Shown: positions 51,345-63,626 of the stretch, piece by piece
Layout of the letters: every line of letters begins with the position of its first letter
Position numbering within the stretch: the first letter of the stretch is position 1
Assembly (NCBI RefSeq): GCF_021018895.1
Contig: NC_079372.1
Location: forward strand, 21,533,237 to 21,597,236
Length of the DNA stretch: 64,000 nt
Direction: 5' to 3'
Origin: Seriola aureovittata
Lineage: Eukaryota > Chordata > Actinopteri > Carangiformes > Carangidae
Translations under genes and position numbers: made by a program
Notes under the pieces: generated by a model
What the model was told of the DNA's origin: nothing
The model's input: only the letters and a program-made list of their open reading frames with translations
The model's database searches: none

Positions 51345-51395
51345 CATCAGAACCAGATTTATTGCCAAGTGTGTTTTCACATACATGGAATTTGT
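51345..51395 (+). mobile_element. LINE-tail-like fragment
   Basis: ATCAGAACCAGATTTATTGC and ACATACATGGAATTTG match the common fish retroposon tail containing CAGCTTTATTGGCCAAGTA. It abuts MITE copy 5. Confidence 0.5.
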
Positions 51396-51785
51396 CTTTT
51401 ACACTTTTCTGGTGTTTTACTTGAAGTGTTGATCCATAAGATATATTTGTGGTTTTAAGTACCAAAAACCAAACTACCTCTGTGTAGTTTTACATTTCAT
51501 CTTTTGGGATTTTCTCTGGAGCTCACGTAACAACAGGTTGAAGAGCCAATCAGAAGAGAGGTTCTGAGCCTGACATGGCTGAGAGCGGTGACTGCTTTTT
51601 TGTGACATCATGAAGTTACAGAAGTTCTGACAGCTCATTTTAAGGCTCAGTTTCTGAATCCAAGCTGTGTGAATTTCTCTGTGGACTGAGCACTTTGATA
51701 CTTTCACAGTATTAATATAGAACCTAGACCTGCTTTATAATTTAAAAAAAGACATTGAAACCTCACTTAATACAATATGGAAACT
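51396..51785 (-). mobile_element. TTAA-MITE family copy 5 (reverse)
   Basis: Starts with TTTTACACTTTT and ends with a degraded terminus, AATATGGAAACTTTAA. It abuts a LINE-tail-like fragment (51345-51395), so one end was truncated or inserted there. Confidence 0.65.
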
Positions 51786-52180
51786 TTAAATAGAAATATA
51801 ATCTTTTTTTCAAAAAAATATTTACAATAAAATTGTGAATAAATATTGAAAAAATATGAAGAATACAAATATACAAAACTAATACAAATATTAAAAACTG
51901 GACGCCATAAAGTTCATGAAGGTAGATTAATTATAAGACTGTTGTATTGAACTACATTAGTTTTAGAAGGGTGTTCCTAATAAATTGCCGACTGAGTGTG
52001 TATTTCAGTCTGGAGTAGTGGACATCCTCACTTTATTAAGACTGAAGTGCTGAAGCAGGATCAGTAGAGGGCGCTGTCTCAACGACGCACTTCCTCCTCA
52101 GGTGGACTTTTATTTTGAAAGGCGATTGTCGTCATAGCAGACACGTTTCTCTACGTCGCGTGTCGTAGCCGTTTGACGGT

Positions 52181-55056
52181 ATGTGGAAAGTAGCAATGTC
52201 GGAGGAGGTTGGGAAGGCGCTACAGTCTGTAGTGGATCGGGTGAAACAGGCGGCGGCACGGCGGCCCAAGGTAACGACAGGCCCGGGGAGGCTCCGTTAG
52301 CAGCACCGCTGCCGTTTGCTCCACAGTCGGGGTCCAAAAAAAGTGGTGGTGCGGCAGCACGACTCGTTATGTAAAGCTGCCAAACACCTCAACCTTTGGA
52401 TGGGAGACAGTCGGGCTAGTGGGAGCACTTTCATAACACCATGCATGGTCTGTTAGTGGCAACACAATATGTGTGGGAGCGGAGGGATAAATCTTTCATA
52501 CCCTATCCGCATGCACGCTGATGTGCCTGTGAGCTACTTTTAGCACGATCTCATGATTGGCGTTTGGCATGTTTGTAGGCTTAATTTACACGACCACGCT
52601 CTTGAGCAGCCTCTCCTCACACCACTCTGTGTGGAGGATGTCCACCAGTGAAGATGTCAGCGTGAAGCGTCCCTTTATAGAAATAGCACCAATGTTGAAA
52701 TCTAGGTCAGAGCATGCACAGTATTTTCCCAGCATCATTCAGATTTCCCTCACTGGCTTGTTGTTAAGTCATGAGTAGAGATCACTGTATGATGTGAATA
52801 TTACAGCAGCTCAGTTTCATCATTGTTTTTGCAGGATCCTGACAAGGCTGACTCACTGTTCTGCAAGAGCCAAAGGGCCTCCGCTAACTCACTGATCTCC
52901 TCCACTGATACATTTCACTGATACAGATGAGAAATGAGCCTGTTCTGTCCTTCCTCAGACACTGCCAGCTGTGCCGCCCCGCCTCGTAGCTGTCAGCAAG
53001 ACAAAACCACCAGAGATGGTTGTGGAGGCCTACAGACAAGGGCAGCGCAACTTTGGAGAAAATTACGTGAGCATGAAACACTTAAACTACATCAACACAA
53101 AATTCTGAGAGGAGTAAAGGTGAGAAATAATGAACCTCGTCCTTTATCTCCCACCAGGTTAATGAACTTGTGGACAAAGCTTCAGATCCTCTGGTGGGTT
53201 TATATATTTTGTAAGTGATTTATTTCCAATCTGCTCTGTTCTATATTTTTACAGTGTCTCTTTTTCCCTCGTCCAGATTTTAGAATCATGTCCCGAAATC
53301 AAGTGGCACTTCATCGGCCACCTACAGAAGAATAATGTCAACAAACTTCTGGGTGAGTGCCTGTCAGCTCTGAGGCTGAAGCTTTGTGTTAAAAAGCCTC
53401 ACACTGAGTCCTGTCTCTCTGCTCCCAGGCGTGCCAAACCTGTTCCTCGTTGAGACGGTTGACTCGGCGAAACTGGCCGACAAGGTCAACAGCTCATGGC
53501 AGCGGCTCAGGGGAGCCAGCATGCAGAGGTTAAAGGTCATGGTGCAGATCAACACCAGCGGAGAACAGAGTTAGTGTTGATATCCGTTTTTTTTTGTTCT
53601 CATTCTGTAGGCTGATCACAAACACACATACTGCACGCACAGTGTCAGCTGATCACAAACAGTATGTCTCATGTTTGTTGCAGGTAAACATGGCCTGCCC
53701 CCGGAGGAGACGGTGAACACGGTGAAACACATCGTGTCCCAGTGTTCTGCCCTTCACTTCTCAGGACTCATGACCATCGGGCGCTATGGCTACAACCTCA
53801 CCCTGGGTCCCAACCCGGACTTTCAAGTACAAAAAACTAATATGAAAACACCCACATGTACTAACCCTACCTTAATACACACATCTCTTCTTCCAGACCT
53901 GACCTCAGCTCACACTAGATTATTCTTATACATGACAGTCAAAACAGCTGAAACTAGTGATGGGCAGATGAAGCCTGACAAGGTTTTGTTTCTTCTTTGC
54001 GCCAAAAAAAGGCTTGAAGCTTCAGGGCTTTGAATGCAGCAAGCACATGGGGCCCTTATGGGGCCAAACTGCAGCACCTCACTGATTTAAATAGCTTTAG
54101 TTTCATATCTGTGTGTTATTATTAAATCTGTCATCTTTTGTTCAGAAGTGCTGCACTAAATGTAGATGTTACTGTGTCAATTCAAAGACAATAATGTAAT
54201 TTTATTTAAAAACATGACTATAATTGACTATAATTTTTTAAATATCTACATCAGTATCGATCAGGTTATAACCTGAACATCGTGTCCCTCCTGTAGATGC
54301 TGCTGAGTCGGAGGCAGGAGGTGTGTGACAGTCTGAAGCTGCCTCTGGAGGAGGTGGAGCTCAGCATGGGTATGTCCACAGACTTTGAACATGCGGTGAG
54401 TATCACTTCTTATCATTTATAAACTACGCACAAACACTGACACAAATATCAGCCGGCATAATTGGAATCTTATAATCAACTGAAGAGTTGTTTGTGAACT
54501 GTAACTAGTATTTAACACTTTGTCAGATGAATAAAATATAGTTAGAATTTTTCATCTTGAATTTTCTGAATTTCAACAATCCAACTTTCTACCTTTTAAT
54601 TAAAATTTAACTCAAACTTCTATCGTATCAAACCAATTCAGTCGGTTTGATACAGTTTTGGTTCAAACCGTTTGTGGCTCCAGATAGAGCGGTGTCAACT
54701 CTGCTACGATCTGCTGCAACCATTCTGTAAATTTGGCTGTAAATGAATTGGTATTTAAATTTCAACCAAGTATTCAGTTGTCATTAAATTTCACAATTCA
54801 CGACAAGGTCTTCAGTTGCGTAAGCTACAGTTTGCTTACACATTCATTGTCCCATTTGTCGAAGATCGAGGTTGGCGCCACCAACGTGCGAGTGGGCAGC
54901 ATCATATTCGGCAACAGGGAGTATCCGAACAGCGCGGCAAACACTCCGAATCCCAGTCCAGCTCCCAGTCCAGCTCCCAGCCCAGAGAAAACATCCAAGG
55001 TGGTGTCTGAAGAGGCTGCCAAGAAGATGACACACCTCACTGTGTCCGAACACTAA
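52181..55056 (+). CDS. plpbp: Pyridoxal phosphate homeostasis protein (PROSC/YggS family)
   Basis: Eight coding exons: 52181-52270, 52959-53066, 53158-53193, 53277-53352, 53429-53569, 53684-53826, 54297-54395 and 54865-55056, with consistent phases. Total 294 residues (human 275). It binds PLP and keeps the free cofactor level safe, in cytosol and mitochondria (family knowledge). The PLP lysine is in LVAVSKTKP (about residue 44). [31 protein letters not shown] and LSMGMS blocks all match the YggS TIM barrel. The first ATG gives MWKVAMSEE, with a second in-frame Met as in human. The C-terminus after NREYPNSA carries an Ala/Pro/Ser repeat absent from the human protein. The last acceptor is AAG, weaker than the rest. 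AATAAA at 55572-55577. Confidence 0.96.
53955..54060 (+). repeat. Possible MITE fragment in plpbp intron 6
   Basis: CTAGTGATGGGCAGATGAAG followed by GGCTTGAAGCTTCAGGGC resembles a fish hAT-type MITE; ends not resolved. Confidence 0.35.
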
Positions 55057-56079
55057 GAAGAAGCTTCTCCTCCTCTGAAATCCCTTAAACAAAATTTAAT
55101 GAACAGATCAGTGAAGCAGATCATTTCCACAGAGCCACGTGGCGTTAGGATTGCAGAAATTCTTGCATAATTTTAAAGTGTATTTGCCTAATTCTCTTCA
55201 CTTTTTGGTGTGCCCTTCTTGCTCTTTTAAGCACTAAAAAGTGGCGTTCGCTACAGAAATAGTTCAACCGTTTTTTAAAAAGTAATGTGTTACTAACCTG
55301 TACTGCTCCGACTTCCTCTTTGTGGAAATCTCTCCTACAAGATTACTGGATACACCACAAATGTACAACCACATGAAAACATGACGACAAATGGAAAATG
55401 ATTTCTCTCGAGTTATGAGGTAGTGAAGATTTGTTGTGCTGATGTGATATTTTCTACCTTTCCAACCCAACGTGCTGAAATGTGCTTGACTGTGTACAGT
55501 GTCCCGGAGGTCAGGAACTCCAGACTACAATGTACTGTTTTTGTTGTACAGATGAAACAAAGACTTGATTTAATAAATCATTTATCCCTTTATAATGACA
55601 CATAGTATTGTGCGTTTGATATTGTTTCGTACGGTGTGCCAAACGTGTCAAAACTTTATTATTGATATTAACAAATTAACAAAAGAGTAAACCTGGAGAA
55701 AATGTTTTGTTTCTGTGTACTAGTGTTGTGTCTGTGCCATGGTACATTGTTGGAGATGAAAGAGTCGACCTATGCAAAGTGGTGATCTTGTTTCAGCGTA
55801 TGTTTTCAACTAGATTTTTTACACTGCAGCTATGATGGTGTCGCAGTGTTTCTTCAAAGATGTCACAAGGTCAGTATGTTTTTGTCTCCATGAAAAGTGC
55901 GATCAATGTCAGTGATATAAAAGAAAAAAAAGCTCAATCAACTTGTGGTTAGACGTGGTTGCTGTCTGAACGAGGCGTCTGAGCGTTGTTCAGTTTGGAA
56001 TCTGGCTCTGAGCAAAGCCGAAGCAATAAATTTTACTGTGGAAAATATCTGCAATTTACTGTGTATTTCTTCTAGTTAA

Positions 56080-56605
56080 AGGTCCCATATTGTATAAAGT
56101 GAGATTTCCATGTCTTTTGATTATAAAGCAGGTTCTATATTAATACTGTGTGAAAGTGTCAAAGCCTCAGTCCACAGAGAAATGCACACAGCCTGTATCC
56201 AGAAACAGCCTTAAAACGAGCCATCAGGACTTGTGTAACTTTGTGATGTCACAACAAAGCAGTATCTGCTTTCAGCCATGCTCAAATCCTTCCCACCTGG
56301 ACCCACCATCCAACATTTAAGAATTTAGTTTCTCTGAGTGTTTACCTGCAAACTGCTACATTTTTATTTGATCAATCAGAAAACAGACCTCTGAGCCAAT
56401 CGGAAGAAAGGCCAGAGCCTCTCTTCTGATTGGCTCATCCACCTGTTGTTACTAGAGCTCCAGAGAGAAGCCTGAGGGATATGTAAAACTACATTGAGAT
56501 GGTTTTTGTTCTAAAAACCACAAATATATGTTCTTATGGAACAAAATAATATGGAGTAAAAATGGATTCAAATAAAACACTGCAAAAGTGTAAAATATGG
56601 GACCT
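56080..56605 (+). mobile_element. TTAA-MITE family copy 6 (near full length, 526 bp)
   Basis: TTAA at 56076-56079, left end AGGTCCCATATTG, right end TATGGGACCT followed by TTAC (one change from TTAA). It contains the internal CCAAT hairpin (about 56395-56445). Located between convergent plpbp and tmed4. Confidence 0.8.
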
Positions 56606-56639
56606 TTACGGCAAAGATAATATGATCAGACAGATGTTT

Positions 56640-58595
56640 GGCCAAAGTTTCTTTATTAAGCTCATGGAGGTGACATCTGGACCACAGTAAAAACTGGAAT
56701 ACTTTAATAAGTGTTACTTTAACCATTTTAAAAAGAATTTAGTTCCCAAACATATTGCATCTCAAGAATTGGACCTAAGTCTAAACTTTGAATGTAAAAA
56801 AATTACTTTGTTCCTCTCCAATGATATGAAGTTCTTCCTCTAAATTAACAGGACTTGTAAAAGTATTAAAACGCTGAAAATTACAGTAAATGTTGCTAAA
56901 GCTCAGCAATAAAACACAGGTTACGACAGCTCAATAAATAAGTTCTGGTGAAACAAAAAGAACTGGTGACACAAATAAAACAAATGTAAAGACTCATTCA
57001 ATCCATGTAAAAGGCATTAGAAAATGAACAGGACAGTCAATAGGCTTTACCTGTTATTTACAACATACAGTAGACTCCTGTTATTCATAGATGAGTATCA
57101 CAAACTGTATCTACAGACCAAGCTCGGGTAAAATATACAGGACACTGGACTCAAGCTAGAAACTATATACAGTCGGTAGAAGGATGGACGTAACAGTTCA
57201 GTTTGACCCCATTTCACATTTCTAAGCACAAAATAAATGGTTTATAACAAACTAATGTAGTTGTAATCAGATATTAAGACATTTAAAGTGGTTATCAATG
57301 TATTTGTGCTGTGAAACATCAGGAACTGGTGCATAAACAGATAATAATGAATGATTGGATTGAATTAATGAATTCATGTATGTGTGGTTTATTTACAGAT
57401 ACTCTTTTACCCTCCATCACAACTGAACAAACACTATTATCTGATGAAGGACACAAGATGTGGCTGAAAGCCCCAGGTAATAACTAGTAATTGAACTTTG
57501 AGTTAAAGGTCCCATATATTGTATAAAGTGAGATTTCAATGTCTTTTTTGCTGATAAATCAGGTCTAGGTTCAGAGAAGAGACTGTGTTTCCATGGTAAC
57601 TCTAGTTGCTTTGTGAAACAGAATTTACTAAAGTAAGCCTGATTTAATTTGTTTTCTCTGTGTGTTCAACTGAACTCTGCTATATTTTTATTCAACCACT
57701 CAGAAAACAGTCAATTGGCTCAACAACATCAAGATGGTTTTTGATTCTTAAAACTGCAAATATATCTTCTTATGGATATCAACACATCAAGTAAAAAACT
57801 GTAAAAGTGTAAAATATGGGACCTTTAAAATCAAGATCAACACAATCATAAACAGGTAATACATTTTGTAACACACTGAGGACTTGTTAGTGTGTTATTG
57901 TGTGTCATTAATATGATCACAGCTATGTTATACTGTTATTAAAGATAATTAACTGTTTATTCACCATTTGCAGATGCTTCATAGGAGGTTAAAACTGTTC
58001 ACAAATACATTAATCAACACTTAAAATTTCCTCCATTAAACTTACATCTATATTTCAGGGTGTTATGAACCATTTATTATTACGTACTACTTATAAATGT
58101 TAAACGCAGGGGTTCAAGTATAGTGTTATAAAGCGCACATATGAGGAATCGTTGCCTGTATAATATTTGCATAAGTGTGACCACTTGGTGAACATAGAAA
58201 CAGCTGTAACATTCTCATTGTTATGTTTCTACTGCTGCAGTCATTCACTCCTGTACGATCTTAAAAACACAACCTCAGGTCGCTAATGTTGTCTCTGCTT
58301 CTTCTTGCACAGGAAGACAGGAAAATGACATGTCCAGTGAAAACATAATGAACACAACAAGAAAGGAATTTGCAATGGGTAAGCCATTCTGTTGTTGCTA
58401 ACGGAAAAATAACAATATCTTGAAACAAGAAAAAAAAAAAACACATTGCTGAGGATCGTGAATTTGCTCGTACCATTTATGGCTGATATTAAGACCACGT
58501 GTCTCCTCCTGGGTGTTTCTGTGGGCGTCTCTCTGTTCCTGTCAGTCAAGTCTGTCTGCTTGTGTTTACGTCGTTCCAGATGCACACATAGATTA
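56640..58595 (-). other. Probable 3' UTR of tmed4 and convergent spacer
   Basis: No ORF is supportable. TTTATT at about 56650 is AATAAA on the minus strand and could end a long tmed4 UTR. A MITE copy (57507-57824) and a possible fragment of another AT-rich repeat (57860-58140) lie inside. Confidence 0.35.
57507..57824 (+). mobile_element. TTAA-MITE family copy 7 (internally deleted, 318 bp)
   Basis: Perfect TTAA on both sides (57503-57506 and 57825-57828), with ends AGGTCCCATATA and TATGGGACCT. The central GATGTCACAAC block and the hairpin are missing. Confidence 0.8.
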
Positions 58596-61500
58596 TTACA
58601 CCAGCTTCTTGGCCTCAAAGAAGCTTTTGAGGTGCTTCATCTGCCAAATCCCAGTGACGATGAGGATGAGCGTCTGAGCGATGGACCACCAGAGGACGCG
58701 CTGGTTGGTGCTCTCGCTCGTCATGCGAAAACGCTCCTCACGGTACTGTGAAAGACGACACCGAGTGAAGTCATAGTATAAACAGCAACTGTAACCTACT
58801 TAACTTAGCAGTAAACCCGTGACCTCGACATGGTGCACACGTGTTTTTTACTGACCCTCTGGTAGTTTTGCTCCTTCTGGATCTGCTCGACCTGGTCCAG
58901 AAGCTGTCGGACTCGTAGCTGCAGCTCAGTGAGTTTGTCCTTAGCTGCAATTTCAGGGTAGTTGTTGGTATGTTCCCCGACCTGAATATCCAGGTGCACT
59001 CTCTACAACATCAGGAAACAGATAGTTTGAAATCTACATGCCTGTTTTCTGTGGCCATTTAAACAAATAATAATTGTCAGATAGGGCTCAGAAAAAACTG
59101 CCATGAATTAGTTTCATAAAGTTTCATACAGCTTAGAAGATGTTTTGTTTGAGATCAGACCTAAAGGTTTGTGTAAACCTTAAGACCTTTGTGGCTGCAG
59201 GTAAAAAAAAAACAATTCTGACTTCAAAATCCATTAAAGGCTTCTTTGTTTTTAACTTTCTTTTTCATTTCTCCTTTTTCTCATCAGCTTTATTAAACAG
59301 AATTTGATGTAAGCCTGATTTAAAGGCCCCATATTGTATAAAGTGGAATCTCCATGTCTTTTTTTATTATAAAGCAGGTCTAGGTCTATATTAATACTGT
59401 GACAGTATCAAATCACTCAGAAATGCACCTGTATTCAGAAACTGAACCTCAAAACGAGCTGTCAGGACTTCTGAAACTTTGTGATGTCACAACAAAGCAG
59501 TCACTGCCCTCAGCCATGCCCCAAGCCCAGCCCACCTGGACCCACTATCCAACCTTGCAGGATTTGGTTTCTCTCAGTGTCTCTCACTGAAATTTGCTAT
59601 ATATTTATTCAATCACTCAGAAAACAGTCAGCCAATCAGAAGATTACTTGGCTCAGAGCCAGAGTAATCACTATTTGTGTGAAACATGTTGGAGGGAAAT
59701 AACAGGTCAACCAGTTAAAAATCCCAGCAGTGACTTTGTTCATACCAGTTTTCCACCTGCAAACAGAGCCATCTTGGTGGAGTTGGAGTGCAGACAGATC
59801 TGATGTTCTCCAGGAGTGTGGGAGGTGAAGGTGAACCGTCCGTCTGAACCGTACTGACGAGAGAGGATAATCTGGGAGAATTGTAAGAAAGAAATCTTTA
59901 GATTCTGTTTCTATGCATGTGGGTGGGTTTTATGTTACGACCTCCTCTGTCCTTACCTTTGTATCTGGATCCTTGATCTCGACATGCATCCCAAGGCCGG
60001 GGGTGGATGGGAGGAAAGAACTGGTCTGCTTGTCCCACAGCTGAGTCCTGTACTTCCCTGTCAAACAGACACACCATCACAGACACACGCAATCAGATCA
60101 TCCAGGAATCACTCAGTAACATAGTGGCAGAATTATTATTAGTTGAAATATTAAACGTAGCATATGAAGGTATTCAACACAATGTAACTACAGTAACAGA
60201 TATATAAAAACACAAAGTGATAAAGGATGAAAAGTAAATCAAATACAATTAAACATACAAAGATGAAGAAAAATGACTGGAAAAATACAATGTGAGAATA
60301 TTAACTGCAGTTTAAGTTTTCGAAATGTGTGCAACCTCAACTTGATGCAATGTTTATGTAAATGGAAAGTTTCCGCTTTGATAATGTCAGAACTAACTCT
60401 TATGAGCCTATACCAAGCCTTCATGTGTGAAGCTCATCAGAATCAGCTCAATATTTTTACTTGTTTAATTACAGATGTGTAGGCCAGGTAACAAACTGTA
60501 GGACAGAAATGCCAGTGGCAGTGACATATTACACATTTTGACTGCCAATGACAAAATATGTAATATGTAACTGTAAAATGACCCACTCAGTCTATATCTT
60601 GGAGTAACATGTAAACAAGCGCACACAGCTGCTTATTCACACATCCAGCAGACACAGAGCAACATTAGCATTCATTTAGAGTTGTGCTTCTGTCCACATG
60701 ATGAATGTAAGTGTGAGATTGACTCTTCTATTAGCTCTATTTTGGTCTCCACTACTGTTAACCAGCGCGGTCTATCAGTCCAGTACAGTGGGTTTACCAG
60801 AGCTTTTGTATTTTGTATTGAGAGTAAATCTTAAAATAAATAATATAGAAATATTCATCATAGCAGCATTTAAAATGTTAAATTATGTTTAATGTTGATA
60901 TGAAAACAGAGCTATTCACCAGTACATGAATTTTCATCACCTGTTAAATATCAAAGTATCCAGTAATTCTAATGGCAGGTAAAACACACAAGTGGTATTA
61001 AATAAAAACCTTTTCATTGGGAACAGTTTCTGTGATACACCCTCAACCCTAAATGCAACACCATCTTTCCATTTAGACACATTCTCATCCAGTGTTTAAA
61101 CATATAACCACAGGGTTTATATTTAACTGTGGTGTGAAGGTTAAAGATAAACAGAATGTGGGCGGTAAGTTTCTGATGGAAATTGTTACTCATCACAATA
61201 TTAGTCTTGTAAAAACAATATCCGCTTTGGTTTCAGGTGGAAAATACTGGATTTACTGTGAGGTTTGGACCTGGAGCTGAACAGCTGTTGTGAGGAAAGG
61301 GTAACTTAACATTTAATTGCACTTTTTATCTCTGTTTCTTAAAACACGATGACATAAGTCAACCATTGAATTTTGTGCCTTTGGGGCATTTACTACAATT
61401 ATCATTCTGAATGTAAAACACACACTCAGGTGTTTGTGATGCTGTCGCTCACTGAGAAAAGCTATGCTAGTGTTAAGAGGTTCACCAGCAGCTACAGAAA

Positions 61501-61791
61501 CCTTCAGTGTTTTCCACTTTGGGACTTGTAAGCAGCCTGGACGCTATGAACTCGATGTTTTTCTGTCATATTCAGTGCAGCATCTTTCCTGCAGCCAGCT
61601 GTTAGCGTGCACTGCTAGTTAGCTGCGTCCAGCTAACGACCCCGTAGCATCTTACCAATAACCATGGTCTCGTCCGGAATTTCCTCAATGAAGCATTTTT
61701 TCTCCGTCTCTCCTATGTGGAAGTAGAGAGCGTAACTTGGATAAATCCAAGCTAATGTGAAAAGAAGTCCAGCAGCGGGGGTAGAGAGCAT
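58596..61791 (-). CDS. tmed4: Transmembrane emp24 domain-containing protein 4 (p24 family)
   Basis: Five coding exons on the minus strand: 61656-61791, 59957-60057, 59746-59871, 58856-59002 and 58596-58745, in phase, giving 219 residues (human TMED4 227). A signal peptide covers about residues 1-22. The GOLD domain starts [25 protein letters not shown] is a glycosylation sequon. A coiled coil ([13 protein letters not shown]) is followed by the membrane segment [18 protein letters not shown] and a cytosolic tail ending FFEAKKLV, with the COPI-binding KKxx and FF signals. [21 protein letters not shown] and YREERFR favour TMED4 over TMED9. It acts in ER-Golgi cargo selection. A TTAA-MITE lies in intron 3 (59324-59665). 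A TGACGTCA site lies 60 bases upstream of the ATG. Confidence 0.95.
59324..59665 (+). mobile_element. TTAA-MITE family copy 8 (right end missing), in tmed4 intron 3
   Basis: TTAA at 59320-59323, then AGGCCCCATATTG. The body is close to the family through CCAATCAGAAGA, then stops. Confidence 0.7.
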
Positions 61792-61799
61792 TGTGCAGC

Positions 61800-62893
61800 C
61801 TCTTTCGCTTTGCGCACATCAGCACAGGAAGCTCTGCTGCTGCTGCCGGCTGACGTCATCCCTCACTGCGGAAGAAGGAAGGGGGATTTCCTGAAGAAGT
61901 GGGATTTTTCTCGCCTCAGTTCAGCTTTTCAGGCAGCACTCACTCTGAGTATGGACACCCTCCACACTAACAGAGGAGACAATTTTATTTTATAATTTGA
62001 ATAAATAACAGGGACCAGTTTATGACAGCATTCATAGTTTTAAAACAAGATCCCAATTTAATGCTTCTATCAAAACAATTTTGTGAGTGTATAAAAATGT
62101 ATGGAGCAGAAAACCAATAAAGCATCCGCAGAAAATAGTAATTTAACTGCATTGTTTTACACTAATATGTTTTGTCTCATGAGAAAAAAATCATCATTAA
62201 TCTTGATGAAGGCAGTGAAATGTAGTCGAACAGCCCGGAATAAGATATGAAGGGGACTATGAGTCAAGACTGATATGTCACAGAATGTATATACATTTAA
62301 AATATTTCTTAACAAACATGTTGTTCAGTTAAGCCTTACAATATGGCCTGGAATAATAAATTGTTTGTTGAATTCAATCATACCAATAGAAAAAGAGAGT
62401 TTCATGCTACATGTAAGGGTAGGTCTTAATCCTTGGTGAAGTGATTTGTAAGATTTGTGAGGTTTAACAAAGTGGGTTGTGTTTGCAGCCTGAGAGGAAG
62501 TGCTACCTAACAGGCTAAACTCAGGGAAAATTAACTCTATGCATTTCCTGAGCTAACAACAGTCGCCTCGGCTAAGACAGATAACCTCAATCCATCCTAA
62601 AATCAAACAGAGTATTGAGATAACGTTATGAGATTTAGCTAAATGAATTTAGGGAGATATACAATTCGTTGATGTAGATCGGAGTTTATGTCAGTCAACG
62701 AGTGCCTGAGATTACTCAGCTGTTGGTTTGCTAAATCTTCCTAGCTAGCTCATAAGCTAAATCGCTAGCTATCTAGCATCAACCAGGTTTCTAACGTTGC
62801 CTAAATAACGTTAGGTACACTCACTAACAGGCTGTATGTAAATGACAGCCTGGGTGCCTGTTATTCCGGACAACACAACTGAAAAAGGAGTGG
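61800..62893. promoter_or_regulatory. tmed4/ikbkg divergent promoter region
   Basis: The two genes diverge here. A TGACGTCA palindrome lies at 61851-61858, near tmed4. The ikbkg side has a putative non-coding exon ending at 62893 and several GCTAGC and ACGTTAG words (62740-62815). The middle, 61980-62400, is AT-rich with nothing recognisable. Confidence 0.45.
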
Positions 62894-63487
62894 GTAAGTG
62901 GAGTTTCGTACCTGTGTTGTCCTAACGTTAGCTGTCAAATTAATTTGTAATGTGTAGTGAGGACAGGCTTGATCCTGTGTCACTGCGGGGGAGAAAACAA
63001 CACGATGTAACGTTAGCTTTATTAAATGTGAGTTGGTCATGTGCTTTTGATCATATGACACTAATGAAGCTGACGAGTAGTGTTTTACTTTTGTCTATGT
63101 TGTAAACTAATTTATAAAAAACAAGCTTTGTGTCTCAGTTGAGCTGCGTGCCTCATGTTACTGGGGATGACGTAATGTTTTCCTCCCGCCCGGTACACCG
63201 GTACCTGTGCGAAGGTTTACAGCACAAAGAAGAGTGTTGCCACTAAACCAGTGAGTCATTAGACTAAGCCCGTCAATCAGGACAGGTGGCCTCAGACAGA
63301 ACAGGGACTATGATTTTGACGAAGGATTAAATTGAAAGTAAAAGTTACTGTCTCAGGCCGCCTACGAGGCGCGCTACACGATTTGTCTGCAGGCATGGAT
63401 GCAGGCACGCTGCGGCGATGCTTTGGGTTAGTAACAGTTCAATATCTGTATGTATATCTATATCACTGTGCATGTGTTTTTCTAGGG

Positions 63488-63626
63488 ATGGTGCAGCCCC
63501 AACCTGATGGCCCAATGCAGTGGGACATGTCAGGAGAGGAGAGTGGAGGGGCCCTCAGGGTCCCACCAGAGCTTGCTGCCAATGAAGTGGTGACCAGGTT
63601 GCTGGGTGATAACCAGCAGCTTAGAG
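63488..63626 (+). CDS. ikbkg: IKK-gamma/NEMO, first coding exon (gene runs off the window)
   Basis: ATG 63488 starts MVQPQPDGPMQWDMSGEESG and the exon continues through PPELAANEVVTRLLGDNQQLR. It ends at a GTAAG donor (63627) in phase 1. Acceptor TTTTTCTAG is at 63485. The MVQP start, the acidic linker and the N-terminal helix ending NQQLR match fish and mammalian NEMO (human ENQELRDA). NEMO is the regulatory subunit of the IKK complex; the coiled coils and ubiquitin-binding zinc finger lie beyond the window. A 5' non-coding exon probably ends at 62893 (GTGG/GTAAGT). The remaining 63627-64000 looks intronic. Confidence 0.85.
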
